A DNA stretch of 13,620 nt from Anaerosporobacter sp031551385 (lineage in GTDB: Bacteria; Bacillota; Clostridia; Lachnospirales; Lachnospiraceae): contig NZ_JAVBNS010000288.1 of NCBI RefSeq assembly GCF_031551385.1, positions 1 through 13,620 on the forward strand, given 5' to 3'. Below are positions 1 through 6,644 of the stretch, piece after piece. A program made the translations under genes and the position numbers. The notes beneath the pieces are model-generated. The model had not been told where the DNA came from and searched no databases. It saw only the letters and a program-made list of their open reading frames with translations. The first letter of the stretch is position 1. Each line of letters starts with the position of its first letter.

Positions 1-1
1 T

Positions 2-136
2 ACAGATCAACTACTGTTGTGGGGGACAAAAATCCCAGTATCTGAACTGATATCTGTTATAATAGCAGTGGTTGCAGCCTGTCTGCTCTTGTATAAACAC
101 ATTGCACTATACAGACGAAAACGTAAAGAGGACTAG
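2..136 (+). CDS. 3' end of an unidentified membrane-protein gene (partial)
   Basis: Reading frame 2 is open from the left edge to a TAG at 134-136 and gives the last 44 residues of a protein. They contain one hydrophobic segment (about ISVIIAVVAACLLLY) followed by a strongly basic tail (YRRKRKED). This is the usual end of an inner-membrane protein whose last helix exits on the cytoplasmic side. The other forward frame checked (frame 1) is closed by a TGA at 43-45. A terminator about 90 bases downstream fits this being the end of the preceding transcription unit. I do not recognise the family. A last helix followed by a basic tail occurs in many integral membrane proteins, and the fragment is too short to assign one. 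Calling it a coding end is an inference from the open frame, the helix and basic tail, and the terminator. Confidence 0.5.
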   Translation, partial: TDQLLLWGTKIPVSELISVIIAVVAACLLLYKHIALYRRKRKED

Positions 137-225
137 GACTAAAGACATAGGACTAATTACCTAAAAAGTCTATATATAGTATCTTACATTAAAATTTAAT
201 AAATATGCACAATATATAGTGCAAT

Positions 226-269
226 ACAAAAGGCGACAAATTATGATACCATAATTTGTCGCCTTTTTG
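226..269 (+). terminator. Rho-independent terminator between the upstream gene and the dcw operon
   Basis: A perfect 15-bp inverted repeat (231-245 with 250-264) has the tetraloop ATAC. It extends through A:T pairs to about 20 bp at 226-269. The right arm runs into TTTTTGTTTG and the left arm is preceded by AAA, so it could stop transcription from either side. It separates the upstream membrane-protein gene from the mraZ promoter. This is the strongest hairpin in the window. Confidence 0.85.
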
Positions 270-282
270 TTTGTGGAAAAGC

Positions 283-311
283 TTGATAAAGTCGCCGAAA
301 TGTTATAAAAT
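283..311 (+). promoter_or_regulatory. Probable sigma-A promoter of the mraZ operon
   Basis: A -35-like TTGATA at 283-288 is followed either by an extended -10 (TG at 301-302, TATAAA at 304-309, 15-bp spacer) or by TAAAAT at 306-311 with a 17-bp spacer. Either would start transcription at about 316-319, just at or before the first AAGTG box. It lies between the terminator and mraZ, where the operon promoter is expected. Assigned by motif and position only. Confidence 0.6.
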
Positions 312-318
312 ACAGTTT

Positions 319-369
319 AAGTGGTGCAAAGTGGTGCGAAGTGTCACGAAGTGGAGGAAAAGTGGTGAT
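319..369 (+). promoter_or_regulatory. MraZ operator: five AAGTG boxes with about 10-bp period
   Basis: AAGTG occurs at 319-323, 329-333, 339-343, 349-353 and 360-364. The first four are exactly 10 bp apart and the last is offset by 11. Three boxes read AAGTGGTG. MraZ proteins are known to bind tandem repeats with a 10-bp period in front of their own gene: TGGG-type boxes in Escherichia coli and AAAGTG-type boxes in Mycoplasma. The array lies immediately upstream of mraZ, just downstream of the likely -10 box, and covers the mraZ ribosome-binding region. This points to direct autorepression. Binding by this particular MraZ is inferred. Confidence 0.8.
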
Positions 370-372
370 TTT

Positions 373-801
373 ATGTTTATGGGTGAACATAATCATACAG
401 TGGATGCCAAGGGCAGAGTAATTATTCCGGCCAAATTCAGAGAAGAACTCGGAGATGAGTTCGTTTTAACTCTTGGACTTGATGGGTGTTTATTTGTATA
501 CCCTAATGATGAGTGGGCAAGCTTCGTGAACGAATTAAAAGGACTTCCAGGAAGTAAAGAAGCAAGACAGTTGCAACGTTACTTTATGGCTGGGGCTGCT
601 GCGTGTGAAGTAGACAAGCAAGGAAGATTTCTTATACCACAAAAATTACGTGAACATGCAGGGCTAGATAAAGAATTAGTATTAGTCGGTGTGCTTAATA
701 AGATAGAAATTTGGAGTAAAGAACGTTGGGAAAGCAATAATACCTATGAAAACATGGATGAGATTGCAGAACATATGTCAGAGTTCGGATTAAGTTTTTA
801 G
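373..801 (+). CDS. mraZ: Transcriptional regulator MraZ
   Basis: MraZ is a DNA-binding repressor of the dcw operon that forms ring-shaped oligomers. The 142-residue product matches the family's usual length of about 143. It has two SpoVT/AbrB-like swapped-hairpin domains, each with the signature D-x-K/Q-G-R-x-x-I-P: DAKGRVIIPAKFRE at residues 11-24 and DKQGRFLIPQKLRE at 81-94. ATG 373 is chosen because it gives the family-typical MFMGE start and because GGTGAT at 364-369 is well placed as ribosome-binding site. The frame stays open upstream to base 256, but that stretch overlaps the terminator and operator and is not family-like. A second in-frame ATG at 379 has poorer spacing. mraZ is the first gene of the operon and is probably autoregulated through the AAGTG boxes directly upstream. 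Confidence 0.96.
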   Translation: MFMGEHNHTVDAKGRVIIPAKFREELGDEFVLTLGLDGCLFVYPNDEWASFVNELKGLPGSKEARQLQRYFMAGAAACEVDKQGRFLIPQKLREHAGLDKELVLVGVLNKIEIWSKERWESNNTYENMDEIAEHMSEFGLSF

Positions 802-887
802 AGCGTAAAAAAGCGGATATCCGTTCAAATATACGGAAACACTAAATGAGAGAGAAAATACACATATCAACGATGGGAGGTCGAAGA

Positions 888-1823
888 ATGGAATTTAAGC
901 ATAAGTCTGTGCTATTAGAAGAGACAATTGATGGTTTAAACATGAAACCAGACGGCATCTATGTTGATGGAACATTAGGTGGTGGTGGACATGCTTATGA
1001 AGTCTGCAAACGCCTTGGTGAAAAAGGGAGATTCATTGGAATTGATCAGGATGCGGCAGCAATTGAGGCAGCAACAGAGAGATTGAAGGAATTCTCAGAC
1101 AAAGTAACAATTGTAAGAAGTAATTATTGCAATATGCGTCAAGTGCTACAAGAACTAGGAATAGAAAAGGTTGATGGAATCGTACTTGATTTGGGCGTTT
1201 CTTCGTATCAGTTAGATACTGCAGAGAGAGGATTTACATACCGTGAGAATGCTCCTCTTGATATGCGTATGGATCAAAGAAATGATCAAACAGCAAAAGA
1301 TATTGTGAATGATTACAGCGAATTTGATTTATATCGAATTATTCGTGATTACGGGGAAGATAAATTCGCAAAGAATATTGCGAAACACATTGTAAGAGCA
1401 AGAGAAGAAAAACCATTAGAGACAACAGATGAGTTGATAGAAGTAATAAAGGCAGCGATACCTATGAAAGTTAGAATGAATACAGGTCATCCTGCTAAGA
1501 AGACATTTCAAGCAATAAGAATTGAACTAAATAAAGAACTTGAAGTACTTAATGATACATTAAACGATATGATTGAATTGTTGAATCCGGAAGGAAGAAT
1601 AAGTATTATAACATTTCATTCGTTAGAAGATCGAATCGTAAAAAGCATTTATCGCAACAATGAGAATCCTTGTACATGTCCACCAAGTTTTCCGGTTTGT
1701 GTATGTGGTAAAAAGCCAAAGGGGAAAGCTGTAACAAGGAAACCAATTGTTCCAACAGACGAAGAGATTGAAGAGAATAAGAGATCAAAGAGTTCGAAAT
1801 TGAGGGTGTTTGAGCGAGTATAG
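888..1823 (+). CDS. rsmH: 16S rRNA (cytosine(1402)-N4)-methyltransferase RsmH (MraW)
   Basis: RsmH uses S-adenosylmethionine to N4-methylate C1402 of 16S rRNA in the 30S P site. The 311-residue length is typical. Recognisable parts are the SAM-binding loop DGTLGGGGH (residues 27-35), the acidic strand end GIDQD (51-55), DGIVLDLGVSSYQLD (96-110), RGFTYRENAPLDMRMD (114-129) and the late ITFHSLEDRIVK motif. Near the C-terminus is a Cys-rich CTCPP...CVCGKKPK segment, common in clostridial members. ATG 888 is chosen over the in-frame ATG at 846 because GGGAGG (875-880) lies 7 bases before it and the protein then starts MEFKHKSVLLEE as in the family. It follows mraZ by 86 bases, the conserved order in dcw clusters, and no terminator separates them. 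Confidence 0.97.
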   Translation: MEFKHKSVLLEETIDGLNMKPDGIYVDGTLGGGGHAYEVCKRLGEKGRFIGIDQDAAAIEAATERLKEFSDKVTIVRSNYCNMRQVLQELGIEKVDGIVLDLGVSSYQLDTAERGFTYRENAPLDMRMDQRNDQTAKDIVNDYSEFDLYRIIRDYGEDKFAKNIAKHIVRAREEKPLETTDELIEVIKAAIPMKVRMNTGHPAKKTFQAIRIELNKELEVLNDTLNDMIELLNPEGRISIITFHSLEDRIVKSIYRNNENPCTCPPSFPVCVCGKKPKGKAVTRKPIVPTDEEIEENKRSKSSKLRVFERV

Positions 1824-1870
1824 TAGCAAATAGTTTTGTTACTAAATAAATCTGGGGAGGAGATTGGACA

Positions 1871-2443
1871 ATGGCACGACAACAAGTGAGAAAAAGTAAA
1901 AACGTGCAAGACAAGTACTATCAAAGAGAAAACTACATTGATGGAACTAATGCAAGAAAATTGCATGCTGTCCCAGATTATGCAGATAATAGTGATTATG
2001 ATTACGATGATGACTATGATTATGCAGAAGAGAGAAGAAGAAAAGAGCAGACATATCAAGAACGAAAGCGTAGAGAAAGAGCCGAACATCGTAGAAAAGA
2101 ACAAACAAGAACGATGGACGGTGTGTCGCTGATTTTGCTTGTAGCAGCGGTGGCAGTTACTTTCTATGTGTGTTTGCAATATGTACAAGTACAGGAAGAT
2201 ATAACGGCACTAAGCAAAAGCATAGCAGCAATGGAAAGTCAAGTTGTAACTATGAAGAAAGATAACAATGCTGCGTTAGAAGAGATTTCAAGAACATATG
2301 ATTTGAGTTATGTTTATAAAATTGCTACGAAAGAATTAGGAATGGTATTTCCTACAGAAGATCAAGTGATTAAATATGAAAGTAGCAAGAGCGATTACGT
2401 GAAACAGTTCGGAGAAATTCCAAGCGATGAAGATGCTAAGTAG
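1871..2443 (+). CDS. ftsL: FtsL-type division protein with long charged N-terminus
   Basis: This is a bitopic membrane protein of 190 residues. Residues 1-83 are cytoplasmic and very charged: an acidic Tyr/Asp run (DNSDYDYDDDYDYAEE, 39-54), then a Lys/Arg/Glu-rich stretch to about 80. One membrane helix lies at about 84-104, followed by a short extracellular segment with coiled-coil character (about 106-140) and a PTEDQVIKYE motif (161-170). FtsL and its relative DivIC link DivIB to the FtsW/class B PBP synthase in the septum. The identification rests mainly on position between rsmH and the PBP genes plus this architecture, because the family is poorly conserved. The start ATG has GGGGAGGAG at 1854-1862. 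The stop codon abuts the next gene's ribosome-binding site. A DivIC-like or generic 'septum formation initiator' label is the alternative. Confidence 0.8.
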   Translation: MARQQVRKSKNVQDKYYQRENYIDGTNARKLHAVPDYADNSDYDYDDDYDYAEERRRKEQTYQERKRRERAEHRRKEQTRTMDGVSLILLVAAVAVTFYVCLQYVQVQEDITALSKSIAAMESQVVTMKKDNNAALEEISRTYDLSYVYKIATKELGMVFPTEDQVIKYESSKSDYVKQFGEIPSDEDAK

Positions 2444-2452
2444 GTGACGTTT

Positions 2453-4567
2453 ATGAGTAGAAGAGATAGAGTAAAAGAGAAAAAAATAAAAAAATTTACA
2501 CACCAAATGCAGGCAAAAACTTTGCTTGTGTTTGGTGTTGTTTTGCTATTGATGATAGCGTTGATAGCGAGACTAACATATTTAAGGAATGAAGATGGAG
2601 ATAAGTATTCAAAAAAAGTATTATCACAACAGACATATAGTAGTAGTGTAATACCTTACAAAAGAGGTGATATCGTAGACCGAAATGGAACAGTTCTTGC
2701 GACTTCTATTAAAGTATATAATCTTATTCTTGACCCAAAAACAATCTTAGAAATAAAGAAAGTGAATGGGGAAGAGACAACACCATATCGTGAACCGACA
2801 TTGCAAGCATTAACTACGTATTTTGATTTGGAATACGAGGAGTTGAATAAAATACTTATTGAAAAGCCTACGAATCAATATACTGTTATGTTAAAGCAGT
2901 TGGAGTATAGTGAAATCAAAGAGTTTGAAGCAGCTATGAAGGAAAAGGATAGTAAGATACAAGGTGTTTGGTTTGAGGAGGAATATAAAAGAATCTATCC
3001 AAACAATTCTGCTGCCAGCGATATTATCGGATTTACTTCTGCTGGTAACGTAGGAAACTGGGGACTAGAACAAACCTATAATACATATCTGAATGGAACA
3101 AATGGAAGAGAATATGGATATTTCGATGCAGAGCTAAACCTAGAAAGAACAGTAAAGCCAGCGGTTGATGGAGATACGATTGTGTCAACGATTGATTTGA
3201 ATATTCAACAGATTGTTGAAAAGCATATTACTAAATTCATGAAAAATATCGGAGCGAAGAACAGTGCTGTTATGGTAATGAATGCGAATACTGGTGAAAT
3301 TATTGCAATGGCATCGGATAAACAATATGATTTGAATGATCCATATAATTTAGATGATTACTATACAAAGAGCGAAATTGAAGCAATGACAGAACAAGAG
3401 CGATTAGATGCATTGTATGGCATATGGAAGAACTTTGCGATTTCGCAAAACTATGAGCCGGGTTCTACGTTCAAACCGTTTGTTATGGCGGCAGCACTTG
3501 ATGAAGATATTATAAAAGATGGAGATCATTATATCTGTGATGGTAAACAGGTTGTAGTAGAAGGGATAAAACCGATCCGTTGTGTAAGTCGTAGTGGACA
3601 TGGAGACATTACCATTGAAGAAGCAATTATGAAATCATGTAATGATGCAATGATGCAGATTGTAGCTAAAATGGGACGTAGCTTAATGGCAAAATACCAA
3701 TTTAATTATGGATTTGGAAGAAAGACAGGAATCGATTTGCCTGGTGAGGAGATAGGTCAAGTATTTACGGAAGAGCAGTTGAATCCGCTGGAACTTGCAA
3801 CGACTTCCTTTGGTCAAGGTCTTACAGTTACTATGGTTCAGATGGCATCCGCGTTTTCGGCAACCGTGAATGGTGGATATTACTATACACCACATTTAGT
3901 TAATAAAATAAAAAATGCAGATGGTGCTACAGTAGAGAATAAAAATGCAGTATTATCAAAGCAGGTAATTAGTACGAAAACAAGTGATTTGCTAAGAAGA
4001 TATCTCTATAACACAGTTGAGAGTGGAACGGCAAAGACAGTTGCAATTAAAGGCTATCAAATTGGTGGTAAGACAGGAACAGCGGAAAAACATACCGGTG
4101 AAGATGGAGTATATTTAGTTTCATTTCTTGGATATTTTCCATATGATAATCCACAATATATAATCTATACAATTGTAGATGAAGTAAATGATGAGGATCA
4201 AGCACAAAGTACATATGCGCAGCAATTGACACATGATATTTTAAATGAGATTCTACCATTTTTAGGAATACTAAAATCAAGTGATGGTATTACTTTAGAT
4301 GATGATGATAAAACAGATGCAACACAATCAGACGATACGCAGCAAGACGACGTACAACAAGATGATACACAAGCTGGAAACCAAGAAGATGGAACATCAG
4401 ATGATAATGATGCAAATACAAATGATACAAATTCAAATGATGAAACTACAGACGAAGATGATGGTGAAAACTATAAGCTTTTTGATGAAGAAGTAAATAA
4501 TAAGATAAAAGATATTTTGGATTCAAAGAAAACGCAAGATAATACGGGTAACGAGCCAGTAGAATAA
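2453..4567 (+). CDS. Class B penicillin-binding protein (FtsI/PbpB-like) with acidic C-terminal tail
   Basis: This is a D,D-transpeptidase that cross-links septal peptidoglycan (704 residues). It has an N-terminal signal anchor (about 21-44), a dimerisation/pedestal domain with RGDIVDRNGTVLATS (from residue 71), and a transpeptidase domain. That domain carries all three penicillin-binding motifs: STFK (338-341, nucleophile Ser338), SCN (395-397) and KTGT (540-543). There is no PASTA domain. After about residue 611 comes a tail of roughly 90 residues rich in Asp, Gln, Thr and Asn. ATG 2453 is preferred to GTG 2444 because AGGTGA (2442-2447) then serves as ribosome-binding site. That site overlaps the ftsL stop codon, which suggests translational coupling. 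By gene order it corresponds to Bacillus pbpB, but it could equally be called SpoVD-like. Confidence 0.92.
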   Translation: MSRRDRVKEKKIKKFTHQMQAKTLLVFGVVLLLMIALIARLTYLRNEDGDKYSKKVLSQQTYSSSVIPYKRGDIVDRNGTVLATSIKVYNLILDPKTILEIKKVNGEETTPYREPTLQALTTYFDLEYEELNKILIEKPTNQYTVMLKQLEYSEIKEFEAAMKEKDSKIQGVWFEEEYKRIYPNNSAASDIIGFTSAGNVGNWGLEQTYNTYLNGTNGREYGYFDAELNLERTVKPAVDGDTIVSTIDLNIQQIVEKHITKFMKNIGAKNSAVMVMNANTGEIIAMASDKQYDLNDPYNLDDYYTKSEIEAMTEQERLDALYGIWKNFAISQNYEPGSTFKPFVMAAALDEDIIKDGDHYICDGKQVVVEGIKPIRCVSRSGHGDITIEEAIMKSCNDAMMQIVAKMGRSLMAKYQFNYGFGRKTGIDLPGEEIGQVFTEEQLNPLELATTSFGQGLTVTMVQMASAFSATVNGGYYYTPHLVNKIKNADGATVENKNAVLSKQVISTKTSDLLRRYLYNTVESGTAKTVAIKGYQIGGKTGTAEKHTGEDGVYLVSFLGYFPYDNPQYIIYTIVDEVNDEDQAQSTYAQQLTHDILNEILPFLGILKSSDGITLDDDDKTDATQSDDTQQDDVQQDDTQAGNQEDGTSDDNDANTNDTNSNDETTDEDDGENYKLFDEEVNNKIKDILDSKKTQDNTGNEPVE
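4328..4372 (+). repeat. Pentapeptide-coding repeat in the PBP tail
   Basis: Three consecutive 15-base units encode SDDTQ, QDDVQ and QDDTQ (residues 626-640 of the PBP). The DNA copies have diverged at synonymous positions (for example GACGAT, GACGAC and GATGAT for Asp-Asp). It is therefore an old repeat kept at the protein level, not a recent slippage product. It sits in the acidic, probably disordered, extracellular C-terminal tail. Confidence 0.6.
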
Positions 4568-4624
4568 GGAATAACCTATAAAGATTGGTAATACAATGAA
4601 TTAATAACAAATAGAGGTTTATTC

Positions 4625-6568
4625 ATGGCAACAAATCGAACCTATAATCGTAGGAATATATTAATTATACTCGCAATTATTATAATTATTGCATGCCTTC
4701 TTGTTATAAGACTTACCTATATTATGATATATCAAGCAGATTACTATGGCGTGAGGGCGAAGCAGTTACACGAAAGAGAACGACCAATCAAGGCGGAAAG
4801 AGGGATTATATATGACAGAAATGGAATTGAGATAGCTTCCAATAAACCTGTATGTACAATATCCGTTATTCATAGCCAGATTAAAGACAAAGAGACTGTT
4901 ATAAAGCTACTTTCAGAAACGCTTGGCATGAGCGAAGATAAGATAAGAAAACGTGTTGAGAAAGTTTCTTCTATAGAAAGAATAAAGGCTAACGTTGATA
5001 AAGAGACAGCAGATAAGATTAGAAATTATGACTTAGATGGTGTTATGGTTGATGAAGATTATAAACGATTTTATCCGTATAGCTCACTTGCTTCGAAAGT
5101 AATTGGATTCACAGGTAGTGATAATCAGGGTATCATCGGTTTGGAAGTTGAATATGATGATTATCTGCAAGGAATTGATGGTACAATCTTGACGTTAACA
5201 ACTGCACAAGGTCTTGAAATTGAGAATGCGGCAGAAGATCGAATTGAGCCGATTGCAGGAAATAATCTGACTCTTAGTTTGGATGTGAATATGCAACAAT
5301 ATTGTGAACAGGCTGCAAAGAAAGTTATGGAAGAGAAGCAAGCAAAAAGTGTGAAGATGATTTTGATGAATCCACAAAATGGTGAAATCTATGCAATGGT
5401 GAATTATCCGGAATTTGATTTGAATTCACCATATACATTGATTGATAAAGATGAATCTCAAGTAGCAACATTAACAGATAGTGAGAAGAGCAATCTTCTT
5501 AATGAGATGTGGAGAAATGCATGTATTAGTGATACATATGAACCAGGATCTACATTTAAAACAGTTACGGCGGCTGCTGCCTTGGAAGAAGGCGTTGTTA
5601 AACTTACTGATAATTTTTACTGTCCGGGATACAAGATAGTAGAAGATAGAAAGATTCGATGTCATAAAGTAGGCGGACATGGCGCAGAAACATTTGTAGA
5701 TGGTATAAAGAACTCTTGTAATCCTGTTTTTATTGAGCTTGGTGCAAGGGTTGGAGTAACAAATATGTATAAACATTTCAAGAATCTTGGCTTGTTTAAC
5801 AGAACAGGAATTGATGTTCCAGGGGAAGCAAATTCCATTATGCATAAAGTAGAGAACATTGGCGCGGTAGAATTAGCGACAATATCATTTGGTCAATCGT
5901 TTCAAATTACACCGCTGCAATTATTAAGAGCAGCAAGTGCAATTGTAAATGGTGGAACATTGATAACGCCACATTTTGGAGTAACAATTACAAATCCAGA
6001 AACAGGAAATGTTCAAACGCTAAAATATGATGTAAGTGATGGGGCAGTATCAAAGGAGACATCAGATACAATGAAGAGCTTGCTAGAAGCGGTAGTTTCT
6101 GATGGAAGTGGTATTCGTGCTTATTTGCCAGGTTTTCGAATTGGTGGAAAGACAGCTACTTCAGAAAAACTTCCTAGAGGTACAGGAAAATACATCTCTT
6201 CATTCATGGGATTTGCGCCAGCAGATAATCCGCAAGTTATTGCAATTATATTGATTGATGAGCCGGTTGGAATCTACTATGGTGGTACAATCGCCGCACC
6301 TGTTATTTCAGAAGTGTTTGATAATGTGTTGCCATATCTAGGAATTGAAGAGAGTTATACAGAGCAAGAGATAAAAGAATATGATATTGGTAGTATTACA
6401 GTGCCAAATTTTTTGGGAAAATCGAAAGAAGAGGCAAATGAGTTGATTAAAGTTTATGAATTCGGTGAAGTATACTATATAGGAGATGGAGATACAGTTG
6501 CTGAACAGTTTCCTTTATGTGGCGAAACAGTTAACAAAAATAGTGACTTGATTCTATATCTTGATTAG
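4625..6568 (+). CDS. Class B penicillin-binding protein with one PASTA domain (SpoVD/FtsI-like)
   Basis: This is a second transpeptidase of 647 residues. It has a membrane anchor at about 11-36, a pedestal domain containing ERGIIYDRNGIEIAS (58-72), and a transpeptidase domain with STFK (309-312, nucleophile Ser309) and SCN (364-366). The third motif is KTAT (509-512), where families usually have KTG or KSG. A single C-terminal PASTA domain starts about residue 591 (TVPNFLGKSKEEANELIK). PASTA domains bind muropeptides or beta-lactams or tune the enzyme's localisation. ATG 4625 has AGAGGT six bases upstream. The order PBP then PASTA-PBP resembles pbpB-spoVD of Bacillus, where SpoVD builds spore cortex. 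Whether this one serves sporulation or vegetative division cannot be told here. Confidence 0.92.
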   Translation: MATNRTYNRRNILIILAIIIIIACLLVIRLTYIMIYQADYYGVRAKQLHERERPIKAERGIIYDRNGIEIASNKPVCTISVIHSQIKDKETVIKLLSETLGMSEDKIRKRVEKVSSIERIKANVDKETADKIRNYDLDGVMVDEDYKRFYPYSSLASKVIGFTGSDNQGIIGLEVEYDDYLQGIDGTILTLTTAQGLEIENAAEDRIEPIAGNNLTLSLDVNMQQYCEQAAKKVMEEKQAKSVKMILMNPQNGEIYAMVNYPEFDLNSPYTLIDKDESQVATLTDSEKSNLLNEMWRNACISDTYEPGSTFKTVTAAAALEEGVVKLTDNFYCPGYKIVEDRKIRCHKVGGHGAETFVDGIKNSCNPVFIELGARVGVTNMYKHFKNLGLFNRTGIDVPGEANSIMHKVENIGAVELATISFGQSFQITPLQLLRAASAIVNGGTLITPHFGVTITNPETGNVQTLKYDVSDGAVSKETSDTMKSLLEAVVSDGSGIRAYLPGFRIGGKTATSEKLPRGTGKYISSFMGFAPADNPQVIAIILIDEPVGIYYGGTIAAPVISEVFDNVLPYLGIEESYTEQEIKEYDIGSITVPNFLGKSKEEANELIKVYEFGEVYYIGDGDTVAEQFPLCGETVNKNSDLILYLD

Positions 6569-6576
6569 ACTATAAT
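6548..6576 (+). promoter_or_regulatory. Candidate internal promoter for mraY and downstream genes
   Basis: TTGATT at 6548-6553 and a perfect TATAAT at 6571-6576 are separated by exactly 17 bases. The -35 lies inside the last codons of the PASTA-PBP gene and the -10 just after its stop codon. Transcription would begin near 6583, about 60 bases before mraY. The -10 also lies within the 12-bp palindrome CTATAATTATAG (6570-6581). Confidence 0.5.
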
Positions 6577-6644
6577 TATAGGTTGGGCGGGTTTGCTGAT
6601 CGTTATAAGACGCAAAGTACGTATGAAAATATGAGGTGAATGAC

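Noticed and set aside
256..372. Extending the mraZ reading frame upstream to base 256
   Set aside because: It would begin inside the terminator stem and run through the promoter and operator; the extra 39 residues are unlike MraZ, which starts MFMGE.
814..837. Palindrome CGGATATCCG and small hairpin between mraZ and rsmH
   Set aside because: The stem is short (10-bp palindrome or 5-bp hairpin) with no T-run; too weak to call a terminator or operator.
1938..2132. Small + strand frame within ftsL rich in Met and Ile
   Set aside because: It is a frame-shifted reading of the Asp/Tyr-coding run, with no independent start signal.
1649..2188. Long antisense open frame across the end of rsmH and start of ftsL
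   Set aside because: It is the mirror of two well-supported genes, has low-complexity Ile/Ser/Cys-rich content and crosses a gene boundary; no ribosome-binding site or known family is seen.
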